NCBI RefSeq assembly: GCF_016909015.1
Contig: NZ_JAFBFA010000013.1
Location: forward strand, 51,994-115,993
Direction of reading: 5' to 3'
Length of the DNA stretch: 64,000 bases
From: Gracilibacillus alcaliphilus
GTDB lineage: Bacteria; Bacillota; Bacilli; Bacillales; Amphibacillaceae
Part shown: one piece after another, positions 18,622-27,247 of the stretch
How the letters are laid out: every line of letters starts with the position of its first letter
Position numbering within the stretch: the stretch's first letter is position 1
The notes under the pieces: model-generated
The model's database searches: none
Told to the model about the DNA's origin: nothing
What the model saw: only the letters and a program-made list of their open reading frames with translations
Translations under genes and position numbers: made by a program

Positions 18622-18646
18622 CAAAGCTCCCCATAGATGAGCTTTG
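18622..18646 (-). terminator. terminator of pgcA
   Basis: CAAAGCTC/GAGCTTTG stem followed on the minus strand by TCCTTTTTAATA, shortly after the pgcA stop. Confidence 0.75.
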
Positions 18647-18669
18647 CCCTGATATGCACAGAATAATGA

Positions 18670-20385
18670 CTACTTGATAATGGCCTCTATCCTTGCAGTC
18701 ACTTCTGCTTGAATTTGTTCTAACAGCTGATTGCTCGCTTCCCGGCTGTCTGTTTTCACGCCAAAATAACTCTTCATCTTCGGCTCTGTTCCCGACGGCC
18801 GGAAACATACCCAAGTATCCTGCTCCAGCAGAAATTTAACTACATTTGCTGTTGGTAAATCGATGTGCTCCTCTTCACCAGCAGCAATTAACTGACGCTT
18901 ACCGCTTTGAAAATCTTCTATTGCCAAAACAGCCAATCCGCCTAACTGTTGAAAAGGATGCTCACGAATATCTTCCAGAATCTTAGTAATCTGCGCTGCG
19001 CCTTCTTTTCCTTTCAATGTCAGTGAATCTAACCGCTCCATATAAAACCCATGGCGTTGATATAACTTTTCCAGTACAGTTAACAGTGTTTCTCCTTTTC
19101 TTTTCCAGAAATTCGCCATTTCACAGACTGCTACAGCAATCTGAACGGCGTCCTTGTCACGAACAAAATCACCAATTAAATAACCATAGCTCTCTTCATA
19201 ACCTAATAGAAAATGTCGTTTCTCAGTCTCAAATTGTTTGATTTTTTCTCCGATATACTTAAAACCTGTAAGTGTATTCATTGTTTCTACTCGATAATAA
19301 TCGGCAATGGCTCTGCCCAATTCTGTTGTTACGATTGTTTTGATAAATACACCATCTTTTCGCTGATCTTCACTGATTTGAGACAACGTATAATCCAAGA
19401 GCAAAGCACCTAACTGGTTACCTGATAAGATAGAAAACGAACCATCAGCTTGTCTTACCGCTACTCCCAGACGGTCAGCATCTGGATCTGTTCCAATCAG
19501 AATATCGGCACCAATAGCTGTACCTTGTTCTATCGCCAGCTCAAATGCTTGATGCTCCTCTGGATTTGGCGATACAACTGTTGAGAAATCCGGGTCAGGC
19601 TCTGCTTGTTCCTTTACCACATGGACCTGATCTATCCCCAGCTGTGTTAATCCTGCCAGCACTAAATCATGTGCTGTCCCATGAAGTGGTGTAAAGACAA
19701 CTTGAAGCTGGTTGTCTTGTACTTGCTTTCTAATAGTGGTTACTTCCTTTAGATACGCTTGATCTACTTCCTGACCAATCCATTCTAATAATCTTGCTTG
19801 TTCTGCCTGCTGCTGGCTTAGCACAGGTATGGCCAACTCATCTTTGACTAGACTGACCTCATGGACAAGAGCAGCAGCCTCCTCTGATAGCATTTGGCCT
19901 CCATCTGCATTATAAACCTTAAAACCATTATATTCAGGCGGATTATGACTTGCTGTAATCATAATACCTGCCGCAGTATGTAAATAACGAACAGCGAATG
20001 ATAGTAATGGTGTAGGACGTAATGATTCGAAAATATAGGTTTTAATCTGATGTACACCAAGCACGCGTGCTGCCTCGATCGCAAATTCTTGGGACATATA
20101 ACGAGAATCATAGGCAATAACCACTCCAGCCTTTTGAGCTTTTTCTCCTTTTTTCTTGATATGGTTAGCCAATCCCTCCACAGCCTTGCGAACAGTATAG
20201 ATATTCATCCGATTGGTCCCCGGACCTAATACCCCGCGCATTCCTGCCGTTCCAAACGATAAATTTGTGTAAAACGCATCTTCCAAGGTTGCTTCCTTAT
20301 CTGCCATTTGCGCAAGTTCTTGTTGTAATGCTGGCTCTAAATCAGCAAATGTGTTCCATCTCCTCCAATTATCTTGCCAATTCAT
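18670..20385 (-). CDS. pgcA: alpha-phosphoglucomutase / phosphomannomutase
   Basis: The 571-residue alpha-D-phosphohexomutase has all four motifs: active-site loop ITASHNPPEYNG (phospho-Ser146), metal loop GTDPDADRLG, sugar-binding loop GYEESYGY and phosphate-binding loop RPSGTEPKMKSY. It interconverts glucose-1-phosphate and glucose-6-phosphate in the cytoplasm and feeds UDP-glucose for teichoic acid and glycolipid synthesis. Length and order match Bacillus PgcA. It is a single-gene unit bounded by a terminator. Confidence 0.95.
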   Translation of the reverse strand: MNWQDNWRRWNTFADLEPALQQELAQMADKEATLEDAFYTNLSFGTAGMRGVLGPGTNRMNIYTVRKAVEGLANHIKKKGEKAQKAGVVIAYDSRYMSQEFAIEAARVLGVHQIKTYIFESLRPTPLLSFAVRYLHTAAGIMITASHNPPEYNGFKVYNADGGQMLSEEAAALVHEVSLVKDELAIPVLSQQQAEQARLLEWIGQEVDQAYLKEVTTIRKQVQDNQLQVVFTPLHGTAHDLVLAGLTQLGIDQVHVVKEQAEPDPDFSTVVSPNPEEHQAFELAIEQGTAIGADILIGTDPDADRLGVAVRQADGSFSILSGNQLGALLLDYTLSQISEDQRKDGVFIKTIVTTELGRAIADYYRVETMNTLTGFKYIGEKIKQFETEKRHFLLGYEESYGYLIGDFVRDKDAVQIAVAVCEMANFWKRKGETLLTVLEKLYQRHGFYMERLDSLTLKGKEGAAQITKILEDIREHPFQQLGGLAVLAIEDFQSGKRQLIAAGEEEHIDLPTANVVKFLLEQDTWVCFRPSGTEPKMKSYFGVKTDSREASNQLLEQIQAEVTARIEAIIK

Positions 20386-20496
20386 GCTGTATCCTCCTTC
20401 AACTTATTTCACTGTTAATAGTAGCATACTCTTGCCACCCTAGGAAACATACTCTATGTTACAATGTGCATATACTATCAGAAAGGCTGTGATAAG

Positions 20497-21570
20497 GTGT
20501 TTCAAAACAAGTGGAATAGGATGATATTTTCTCTTATTTTAATCTTTGCGTTAATTTATTTGATGTACTTAACTAAATTTATCTTCGAACCGATTGTAGA
20601 CTATGTTACTGCCATTGCCGTTCCTATTATCGGGGCCGGGATTATTTATTACATAACCAATCCCGTCGTAAACTGGCTTGAGAAAAAGAAGATCACACGA
20701 ATAGGTGGCACAGTCATCGTCTTCCTTATTATTATTGGAGCGATCACGATTAGCTTCATATTCATTGCACCAACCGTCCAAGTACAGTTCTCCAATATGA
20801 TTGACAATATTCCAAAAATGGTTGATAATGCCCAAGGATTATGGCAGGATAATCAAAATATTATTCCAGAACAGTTCGAGGATACTATTGAAAACATCAC
20901 CAACAACTTAGGTTCTTATGCAGAAAGTATTGCGACAAGCATTATAAGCACGCTTGGAACTGTGTTTAGTTTTATTTTTTCCTTCTTCTTGATTCCATTC
21001 TTCTTGTTCTTTATGTTAAAAGACGGGCATAAGTTTGTACCTTTTATTACTCAATTTATGAACTCTCATCGTGCGAAAAGCTTCAACAAGCTGACCGCAA
21101 GTGTAAATGCCACATTGGCTTCCTTTATTCAAGGTCAATTTATCGTAAGTGTCTGTGTAGGTGCCATGCTCTATCTTGGTTACGTACTTATTGGCTTGGA
21201 TTACTCCCTTTCCTTGGCATTGTTCGGTTTGGTGATGAATTTCATCCCGTTTATCGGCCCTTTTTTATCAGCGGTACCCGCTGTTGTTGTTGGTTTCTTT
21301 CAAGAACCGATCATGGCCATTTGGGCAACACTGGTTATGGTTATTGCACAGCAAATTGAGAGCAGTGTCATCTCCCCAAATATAATGGGTAAAAAATTAT
21401 CTATGCACCCATTAACGATTATCACGTTGATTTTGGCCGCAGGGGCAGTAATTGGTTTTCTCGGTGTACTCTTTGTTATTCCTGCCTATGCTGTTGTCAA
21501 AACAATGATTGCGCATTTTTATCATGAATGGAAAATAAAACACCCGGAAGAGGATCCGGATTTATTATAG
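20497..21570 (+). CDS. AI-2E family membrane transporter
   Basis: About 357 residues with seven or eight membrane segments; the pattern matches the AI-2E exporter/UPF0118 family: FFLIPFFLFFMLKDG in the middle and FIPFIGPFLSAVPA, VIAQQIESSVISP and IITLILAAGAVIGFLGVLFVIPAYA toward the end. Members include autoinducer-2 exporters and Na+/H+ antiporters, so the substrate is open. I prefer the GTG at 20497 over the upstream ATG at 20464, because AAAGG is placed for it and the extra residues are not hydrophobic. Confidence 0.85.
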   Translation: MFQNKWNRMIFSLILIFALIYLMYLTKFIFEPIVDYVTAIAVPIIGAGIIYYITNPVVNWLEKKKITRIGGTVIVFLIIIGAITISFIFIAPTVQVQFSNMIDNIPKMVDNAQGLWQDNQNIIPEQFEDTIENITNNLGSYAESIATSIISTLGTVFSFIFSFFLIPFFLFFMLKDGHKFVPFITQFMNSHRAKSFNKLTASVNATLASFIQGQFIVSVCVGAMLYLGYVLIGLDYSLSLALFGLVMNFIPFIGPFLSAVPAVVVGFFQEPIMAIWATLVMVIAQQIESSVISPNIMGKKLSMHPLTIITLILAAGAVIGFLGVLFVIPAYAVVKTMIAHFYHEWKIKHPEEDPDLL

Positions 21571-21593
21571 AATGTAGAAGGTAAGGCTACTAT

Positions 21594-21622
21594 GGCTTTT
21601 CGCCACCAGTTGGCGAAAGCCT
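21594..21622 (+). terminator. hairpin terminator after the AI-2E gene
   Basis: GGCTTTTCGCCA/TTGGCGAAAGCC stem, flanked by GGTAA/TTACC that extend it, about 23 bases past the stop. T tract is poor. Confidence 0.65.
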
Positions 21623-21745
21623 AAGTTACCTTATTTACTAAAAAAGGAGTAGTCGAAGCAGCAGGATAAAAGGAATCATTGGACTTATATCCGATGAACA
21701 TTTATTCTCCAGCCTCGTTTCATTTATTTCTGTTTGAAAGAAGCG

Positions 21746-22264
21746 TTATTTTAATTCTTTCACCATTACATAATTAGTTTGCTCTTCATCCCCAATGTAA
21801 ATAGAATATGTGCCCCTTGCTTCAAATCCCATTTTTTTGTGAAAATCAATCGCATTCTTGTTCTTGCGCCATATACCCAGCCAGATCTCGTTTTTGTCAC
21901 GCTCTTTCGCTAGTTCAATTCCGGTTTCTAATAAGCCCTTTCCTAAGCCGCGTCCATGGAAAAGACTTCTGACATAAATCCGCTCCACTTCCATTGCGCC
22001 ATCACCTACATTGTATGTCTGTGCATCGCCTTCGTTTAGTTTCAAATAACCGGCTAAGACATCATCCACATATTGGAATATGAACGTAGAAGATGGATTA
22101 GATAATTCTTTCGTAAGCTGCTCTATGTTGAAGGCTTGTTCTAAATATTCATTCATATTTTCTGGTGTATTTAAATGGCTATACGTTTCATTGTACGTTT
22201 CCGTTCCGATTTGTTGAAGCAATTGCAAATCATCTAACGTACATTTCCTAATCGTCGTCTTCAC
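21746..22264 (-). CDS. paiA: GNAT acetyltransferase, PaiA-like
   Basis: A 172-residue GNAT enzyme. It follows the Bacillus subtilis PaiA sequence closely as I recall it: TPENMNEYLEQAFNIEQL, KELSNPSS, MEVERIYVRSLFHGRGLGKG (acetyl-CoA loop), NEIWLGIWRKNKNAI and YIGDEEQTNYVM. PaiA N1-acetylates spermidine and spermine, lowering polyamine toxicity. The partner gene paiB is not adjacent, unlike Bacillus subtilis. GGAGGAGATGATGCAG gives the start. Confidence 0.85.
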   Translation of the reverse strand: MKTTIRKCTLDDLQLLQQIGTETYNETYSHLNTPENMNEYLEQAFNIEQLTKELSNPSSTFIFQYVDDVLAGYLKLNEGDAQTYNVGDGAMEVERIYVRSLFHGRGLGKGLLETGIELAKERDKNEIWLGIWRKNKNAIDFHKKMGFEARGTYSIYIGDEEQTNYVMVKELK

Positions 22265-22497
22265 TGCATCATCTCCTCCAAAAAAAATGTGATACTTCCT
22301 TCATTTTAGTATATTAATAGAATAGTAATTAGTCAATGAAAACGAATTCAGCTGTTGTCAAAGCTGGCAATGTTCGTATCATCTAGTGCTATGATAGTTT
22401 TTAAGCTGAGGTTCAGCAACATTCTCTGCATACGCAAGATAATTACCAATTGCAGCTGTATTTAGAACCACAAAAATAATTAGCAGCGTAATACGCA

Positions 22498-22536
22498 GTA
22501 ACACCCACTTTGAGATATCTGAAAAGTGGGTGTTAC
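22498..22536 (-). terminator. hairpin at the end of dctP
   Basis: GTAACACCCACTTT/AAAGTGGGTGTTAC stem starting 6 bases after the dctP stop. No T run follows on the minus strand, so it may stabilise the 3' end rather than terminate. Confidence 0.55.
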
Positions 22537-22541
22537 TACAT

Positions 22542-23606
22542 TTATTCTCCGGCAATATCGGCAATTTCTTGCTGGAGCTTATCAAAGATTTCCGGGTCAA
22601 TACCTGATACTTCCTCGCGATAATATTGGTGTACCGGTTCTGCAACCTCTGTAAATTCTGCAATTTGGTCATCTGTTAACTCAATAACCTCAATTGGGTT
22701 GCGGTCATCATTTTCCATTGCTTCCAGTGCCGCTTGATTCTGTGTCAGCTGTTCGTCAAATACCCAATCTTGCATCTCTTCTACCGTTTCATCCAGTACT
22801 GCTTTTACATTGTCATCAAGATCATTATACCAACTTGTATTAACAGTTGTCATTGCTACATAGTTGTTATGATTTGAAATAGTAATCGTATCTTGTACTT
22901 CGTTAAAGCTTGCAGACTCAATATAAAATAGTGGGTTCTCCTGTGCATCAACGGTTCCGCGGTCTAATGCCGTATAGAGTTCACCTTGACTCATCGATTG
23001 CACAGTAGCACCATATGCTGCATATGACTCACGCATTAACGGTGATTCCTGCACCCTCATATTTAGTCCATTCCAGTCAGAAGGGGACTCAATACCAATA
23101 TTACTCGTCCATGCCATCGCACCTTCTGTCCAGAAAGAAAGTGGTGTAATATTATGCTCTTCATATTTGGCACGCATATCCTGATTCAGTGCTTCACTTT
23201 CTGTTAATACCTGTTGTACCAGCTCTTGATCTGAAGGGAAGAAATAGTGCAGTGAGAAAATTTGCCCATCTGATACCTGTCCGCCTGTAAAACCAGGAGA
23301 CATAACTGCCAATTCCACACCACCTTGCTGTAACAATTGTGACTGGTCTACCTCACTGCCTAGCGCACCAAATTCAAGCGGCTCAATAGTGATTGCACCA
23401 TCTGTTTTCTCACTTATACGGTCAGCAAATTCTGCGGCATACTCATACTGTACTTCTCCTTGAACCTCTTCTGTTATAAATTGCCATGATTCTTCTGGGA
23501 AACTGCCGTCTCCAGAATCTCCACCATTATCTGATTCTGCATTACCGCCGTTGTCTCCACCACAGGCAGCTAGAATCAATGTCAATACCATTACAGCAAC
23601 AAACAT
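22542..23606 (-). CDS. dctP: TRAP transporter substrate-binding lipoprotein DctP
   Basis: About 354 residues from the ATG at 23606: a hydrophobic core ending LAAC, a Gly/Asp/Ser-rich linker, then the DctP fold with the substrate Arg region GLNMRVQESPLM and ALDRGTVDAQENP. It delivers an organic acid or sugar acid to DctQM. The frame stays open upstream and adds ISKKFGW, the usual basic head of a signal peptide; GGGGGG before ATT codons at 23625-23633 suggests the true start is a rare ATT. It is last in a Q-M-P order, separated from dctM by 207 bases. Confidence 0.88.
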   Translation of the reverse strand: MFVAVMVLTLILAACGGDNGGNAESDNGGDSGDGSFPEESWQFITEEVQGEVQYEYAAEFADRISEKTDGAITIEPLEFGALGSEVDQSQLLQQGGVELAVMSPGFTGGQVSDGQIFSLHYFFPSDQELVQQVLTESEALNQDMRAKYEEHNITPLSFWTEGAMAWTSNIGIESPSDWNGLNMRVQESPLMRESYAAYGATVQSMSQGELYTALDRGTVDAQENPLFYIESASFNEVQDTITISNHNNYVAMTTVNTSWYNDLDDNVKAVLDETVEEMQDWVFDEQLTQNQAALEAMENDDRNPIEVIELTDDQIAEFTEVAEPVHQYYREEVSGIDPEIFDKLQQEIADIAGE

Positions 23607-23813
23607 CCAACCAAACTTTTTACTAATAATAATAAATCCCCCCTATTTTTTACTACGATGCTAATCGTCCGTAAGCCTCGCCTCAAAAGCAAAGACATGG
23701 AGAAGCTGACGGCTGTTAACACCTTGATAGTTTCGCTCTCCACCAGCATAAGACTCTAATTTCCTGGCGACAGAAGCTTTACTTTATATAAAATGACTGC
23801 TAAGTCATTTTAT
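23607..23813. other. spacer between dctM and dctP with structured sequence
   Basis: A hairpin AAAATGACT/AAGTCATTTT lies at about 23791-23812, just past the dctM stop. The rest (23660-23770) has no coding frame and looks repeat-derived, but I could not align it with another copy in the window. Confidence 0.4.
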
Positions 23814-25088
23814 TTAATTGATTAGTACTAACGATAGCTGCGGGAAGAAAATCAACAATACCCCGATAACTAGTAAAATTAAAATATATGGCGGTGTACT
23901 TCGGATTACTTCTAAATACGGTTTGTTAAATACAGCACTAGCTGTAAATATATCGACCCCAAACGGCGGTGTCGCTGACCCTAATGCAACCTGGAAGGTA
24001 ATAATAACCCCTAAATGAATCAGGTCAACTCCTGCTGCTTCTGCTGCCGGAGCAAAAATCGGCGTTAAAATCAGAATAACAACAATCGGATCGACAAAAG
24101 AGCAACCGATAAAAAAGAAAATACTTACGATAATCAATACATAAATTGCACTTGGATCTGTCCCTAGTACAGCATCTGAGATTTGCTGTGGAATCCTCGC
24201 ATAACCAATGACCCATGAGAATAACTGCCCGCCAGCAACCAATACGAATACGGCAGATGTAACTAAACCAGTGGACAAGGCAATACTTGGTAGTTTTTTC
24301 CACGGAATAGATCTAAAGATAAACATTTCGAGGATTAATGCATATAAAACAGAGATACCCGAAGCTTCAACAGGTGTGAACCATCCTAGATAAATACCAC
24401 CAATAATTAATACAGGAAAGCCTAATGGTAATAAAGCCTTACGGAAATATTTAAATCTATCAGCCCAGCCAACTCGCTCAGCTAATGGAATATTTTTCGC
24501 CTTGGCATAAATAACACTATAAATGGAAAATGCAACAAAAATCATTAATCCTGGGATAATCCCAGCAATAAAAAGGTCTCCGATCGATACACCTGATCCT
24601 GCTGCTAAACCATAAATGATCATCCCGATACTAGGCGGAATCATCATTGCGATATCACTCGAGTTAATAATTAAAGCAATGGCACTAGAATCTTTATAGC
24701 CTGCTTTTAACATTCGTTCCCTCATTGGACGCCCTACTGCTACAACCGTTGCTTGTGTGGAACCAGAAATAGAGCCGAACAAAGAACAAGCTGCCGCAGT
24801 TGTCACTCCATATCCTCCCCGAATGTGACCAACAAAGGAACCAACAAAGTCTAGCAATCTTTGTGATGTCTTACCTGATGTCATAATATCTGCTGCAAAA
24901 ATAAACAAAGGCACACACAGTAATACTGGTGACTCAATTCCCGTAATCAGCTGTTTCATTAATAGGTCCATGCTTAAGTTGGGATTGAATACGAGCATGA
25001 CTACTAATGGAGCTAATATTAAAGGAATCATCATTGGAAAATTTAACAGCAATAAAATAATCATGATGGACAATAACGTTACAATCAT
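23814..25088 (-). CDS. dctM: TRAP transporter large permease DctM
   Basis: A 424-residue protein with about twelve membrane segments and DctM marks: LLCVPLFIFAADIMTSG, GGYGVTTAAACSLFGSISGSTQATV, IALIINSSDIAMMIPPSIGMIIYG and LGSATPPFGVDIF near the end. It forms the Na+-coupled channel part of a TRAP importer. It starts 39 bases after the dctQ stop. Confidence 0.93.
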   Translation of the reverse strand: MIVTLLSIMIILLLLNFPMMIPLILAPLVVMLVFNPNLSMDLLMKQLITGIESPVLLCVPLFIFAADIMTSGKTSQRLLDFVGSFVGHIRGGYGVTTAAACSLFGSISGSTQATVVAVGRPMRERMLKAGYKDSSAIALIINSSDIAMMIPPSIGMIIYGLAAGSGVSIGDLFIAGIIPGLMIFVAFSIYSVIYAKAKNIPLAERVGWADRFKYFRKALLPLGFPVLIIGGIYLGWFTPVEASGISVLYALILEMFIFRSIPWKKLPSIALSTGLVTSAVFVLVAGGQLFSWVIGYARIPQQISDAVLGTDPSAIYVLIIVSIFFFIGCSFVDPIVVILILTPIFAPAAEAAGVDLIHLGVIITFQVALGSATPPFGVDIFTASAVFNKPYLEVIRSTPPYILILLVIGVLLIFFPQLSLVLIN

Positions 25089-25127
25089 TGTTTTATCCTT
25101 TCCCTACATTTTTTATGATACGAATTG

Positions 25128-25697
25128 TTATATTTTCATATCCTCTAATTTAACTTCTGTCTTTTCCTTGTCGTTATAATCTACGGCATCAATACCTAAA
25201 TATACCTTATCCCTTGCTTTAGCGGTGAAATTGATATACGTATTACGTAAGTATTGAATGCCTGCAGTAAGGAATCCCAATGGCAAGAATACAGCCATGA
25301 TATACCTAGGCATTTCTAGCGAAGTCGTAATCGCCCCCGTGTTATACTCAAACAAAACAAAGTGATAGGAGTAATACGCCATAACAAATAGTACAACTGC
25401 CGTGGCAAAGTTAATCACGATCATCATTACTTTACGCACCTTAAAAGGAGCAAAGTCATAAAAAGCCGACATACTGATATGCCTTCCTTTTCTTGCTGCA
25501 TACGCAATCCCCATAAAGGTAGCTATCACGATAGCAAATTGGCTCACTTCATAGGCAAAGTAAAACATACCTGAGTGAAAGATTTCTCTTGCAATAACAT
25601 TTCCAATAATCATGATTGAGATGATAATAATGGCAGAGCATAAGATAAACTCTTCCAACTTCATAACAGCTTTATCAATCAAACGAAAAAATTTCAA
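25128..25697 (-). CDS. dctQ: TRAP transporter small permease DctQ
   Basis: A 189-residue protein with four membrane segments, first in the operon. The start is a TTG at 25697 with GGAGG nine bases away. The segment YAARKGRHISMSAFYDFAP after the second membrane helix is typical of DctQ. The C-terminus carries a long charged cytoplasmic tail (KARDKVYLG to EDMKI), longer than usual. The 25698-26053 spacer upstream holds no gene; the operon promoter must lie there. Confidence 0.9.
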   Translation of the reverse strand: MKFFRLIDKAVMKLEEFILCSAIIIISIMIIGNVIAREIFHSGMFYFAYEVSQFAIVIATFMGIAYAARKGRHISMSAFYDFAPFKVRKVMMIVINFATAVVLFVMAYYSYHFVLFEYNTGAITTSLEMPRYIMAVFLPLGFLTAGIQYLRNTYINFTAKARDKVYLGIDAVDYNDKEKTEVKLEDMKI

Positions 25698-26053
25698 TCT
25701 ATTTTTCCTCCTCTATAAGGACTTATCTTGCTAAGTCATAATAAACATATTACAGAAATGTGTCATTGCACTCAAATGGACTATGACTTGATTAACTATT
25801 AATAAAAGACATATAATCGCATATACCAAAAATGACTGGAAGAGACTGCTATATCATATAAAATCCTCACAAATAATCTAAAATCCTCGCGAATTGCTAA
25901 GACACTCTGAAAAATAAAATAGCAAAACAGCTTTTTTGTTACTTGCTAAAAAAATTAGTTTCTATTACGCTTATAGTAATGAAAAACCTCCACCCCATAT
26001 AAAGAGGCTTTCCTTTTATAAACGGTGTGATTAATCTATTGGAGTGATGGATA

Positions 26054-26236
26054 ATGAACCGACGCGAAATAGAGTTAGAAATAGAAGATTTGAAGGCAGA
26101 TCATGCCAGGTTATCAGCTGATTTAGAAAAATTGGTCTATGTTGGAGCTGGTACAAAAGGCAATGAAGAGGAGTTAGAACGAATCGAAGAACAAATTAAG
26201 AAACTTCGGCAGCAATTGCAGTCTGAGAATAAATAA
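26054..26236 (+). CDS. small coiled-coil protein, SE1832-like
   Basis: A 60-residue charged helical protein with two heptad-like runs (IELEIEDLKADHARLSADLE and EELERIEEQIKKLRQQLQ) joined by a GAGTKGN turn. GGAGTGATGG lies before the ATG. The pattern fits the SE1832 family of small Firmicutes proteins, function unknown. Codons look normal and the frame is clean, so I take it as real. Confidence 0.72.
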   Translation: MNRREIELEIEDLKADHARLSADLEKLVYVGAGTKGNEEELERIEEQIKKLRQQLQSENK

Positions 26237-26364
26237 AGAGCCACTTTCGCACCTCGAAAAACGGCATAGTGTCCATAGACACAAGTATTTGTAGTTACTT
26301 CCATTGACTTCTTGACAAAGAAAGCAACGCATGTTTCGCTACCGTACTTCATGTTAAGTTGTTT

Positions 26365-26600
26365 TAACGTATGGCAGGTATCGAGAGCAAAGCAACCGCT
26401 GCGGCTGACCGTTTCGCTTTCCGACGTACAGGACGTACTAGTGCAGGTGTTGCGGCAGGACGCCGCGGTTTTAACCTGCCGAGGGGCATGCTCTTCAGCT
26501 AACTTTTGCCAAGAAGATCACTTGACAAAAGTGGATCTTCAGATCATGTGAATCCCTCCGGAGTCGAAACGGTCGGCCTCCGCTACGGTTTGCTTTTACA
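26365..26600. repeat. family B repeat, copy B1
   Basis: Long inverted structure: GACCGTTTCG (26407-26416) pairs with CGAAACGGTC (26565-26574), with inner hairpins including GATCACTTG/CAAAAGTGGATC. The reverse complement shares GTAGCGGAGG, CTGAAGATCC, AAGTTAGCTGA and GTGCCC-type blocks with B2. Bases 26426-26451 are identical, reversed, to 32479-32504 in family A copy 2. Confidence 0.65.
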
Positions 26601-26897
26601 ACGCTGGGAGTCTTAACATGTCAGTACACCCTCTGCCAGTTCATATAGAAATGATAAGTAGATAACAGATGTTTGAAAAGTGGCAGGATGTGGATGGGGC
26701 TGTCAAGAGGCTTATTCTTTTAGGAATAACTAGGGAGCGTTGATTATAAAGTTTCCTCATCATTGGGGGCATAAGGGTGAAAAGCAACTTGAGTGTGATG
26801 TTGTCCTATTTTCTTTCATAAGAAGTCATCAGGTAAGCTGTTCTAGGGATCATACAATCATGATGCTATTTCTTGCATGAATTGTAGAACTATTTCC

Positions 26898-27030
26898 TAG
26901 CGGAGGTCAACCACGCAGACTTCTGTGGGAACAGCACGGGTTGAAGATCCGCTTGAAAAAGTGTTCTTCTTTTCAAGTTAGCTGAGACCGTGCCCACGAA
27001 AAGCGAAGTGGTTGACCGGAGCGAGTTTTT
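26898..27030. repeat. family B repeat, copy B2
   Basis: Starts CTAGCGGAGGTCAACCAC and ends GAAGTGGTTGACCGGAGCG, so GGTCAACCAC (26905-26914) pairs with GTGGTTGACC (27008-27017). From memory very similar sequences are scattered through Bacillaceae spacers. No coding potential. Confidence 0.7.
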
Positions 27031-27247
27031 ACATGCTTATTCAGTCAAAATAATGATAAGAGAGAATAGGTTTACGCTAATGATAGTAAGGTGCGCGCCT
27101 GTTTATATGTGCGAAAGTTGAATTATAATGAAGAAGCGTGGATCAGTAGTTTTTTGTATAGAACTATCTCTATAGGCTGTTCAGTAGATACTGTAACGGC
27201 CTTTGTTTTATTTCCATTCATAAGAAGTCAATAAGGAGTGATTATAT

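Larger units (their letters stand above)
26237..27247. other. 1-kb gene-free region carrying family B repeats
   Basis: No convincing gene. It contains repeats B1 and B2 described separately, and a short direct repeat TTCATAAGAAGTCA near 26815 and 27219. The final 60 bases hold the recQ leader. Confidence 0.6.

Noticed and set aside
22379..22504. 41-codon GTG-started hydrophobic peptide after dctP (LLRITLLIIFVVLNTAAIG)
   Set aside because: Its start falls inside the strong hairpin at 22498-22536 and no ribosome binding site is present. It could be a remnant but I cannot support it as a gene.
23660..23770. Possible family B copy between dctM and dctP
   Set aside because: Only scattered short matches; the alignment was not convincing by eye.
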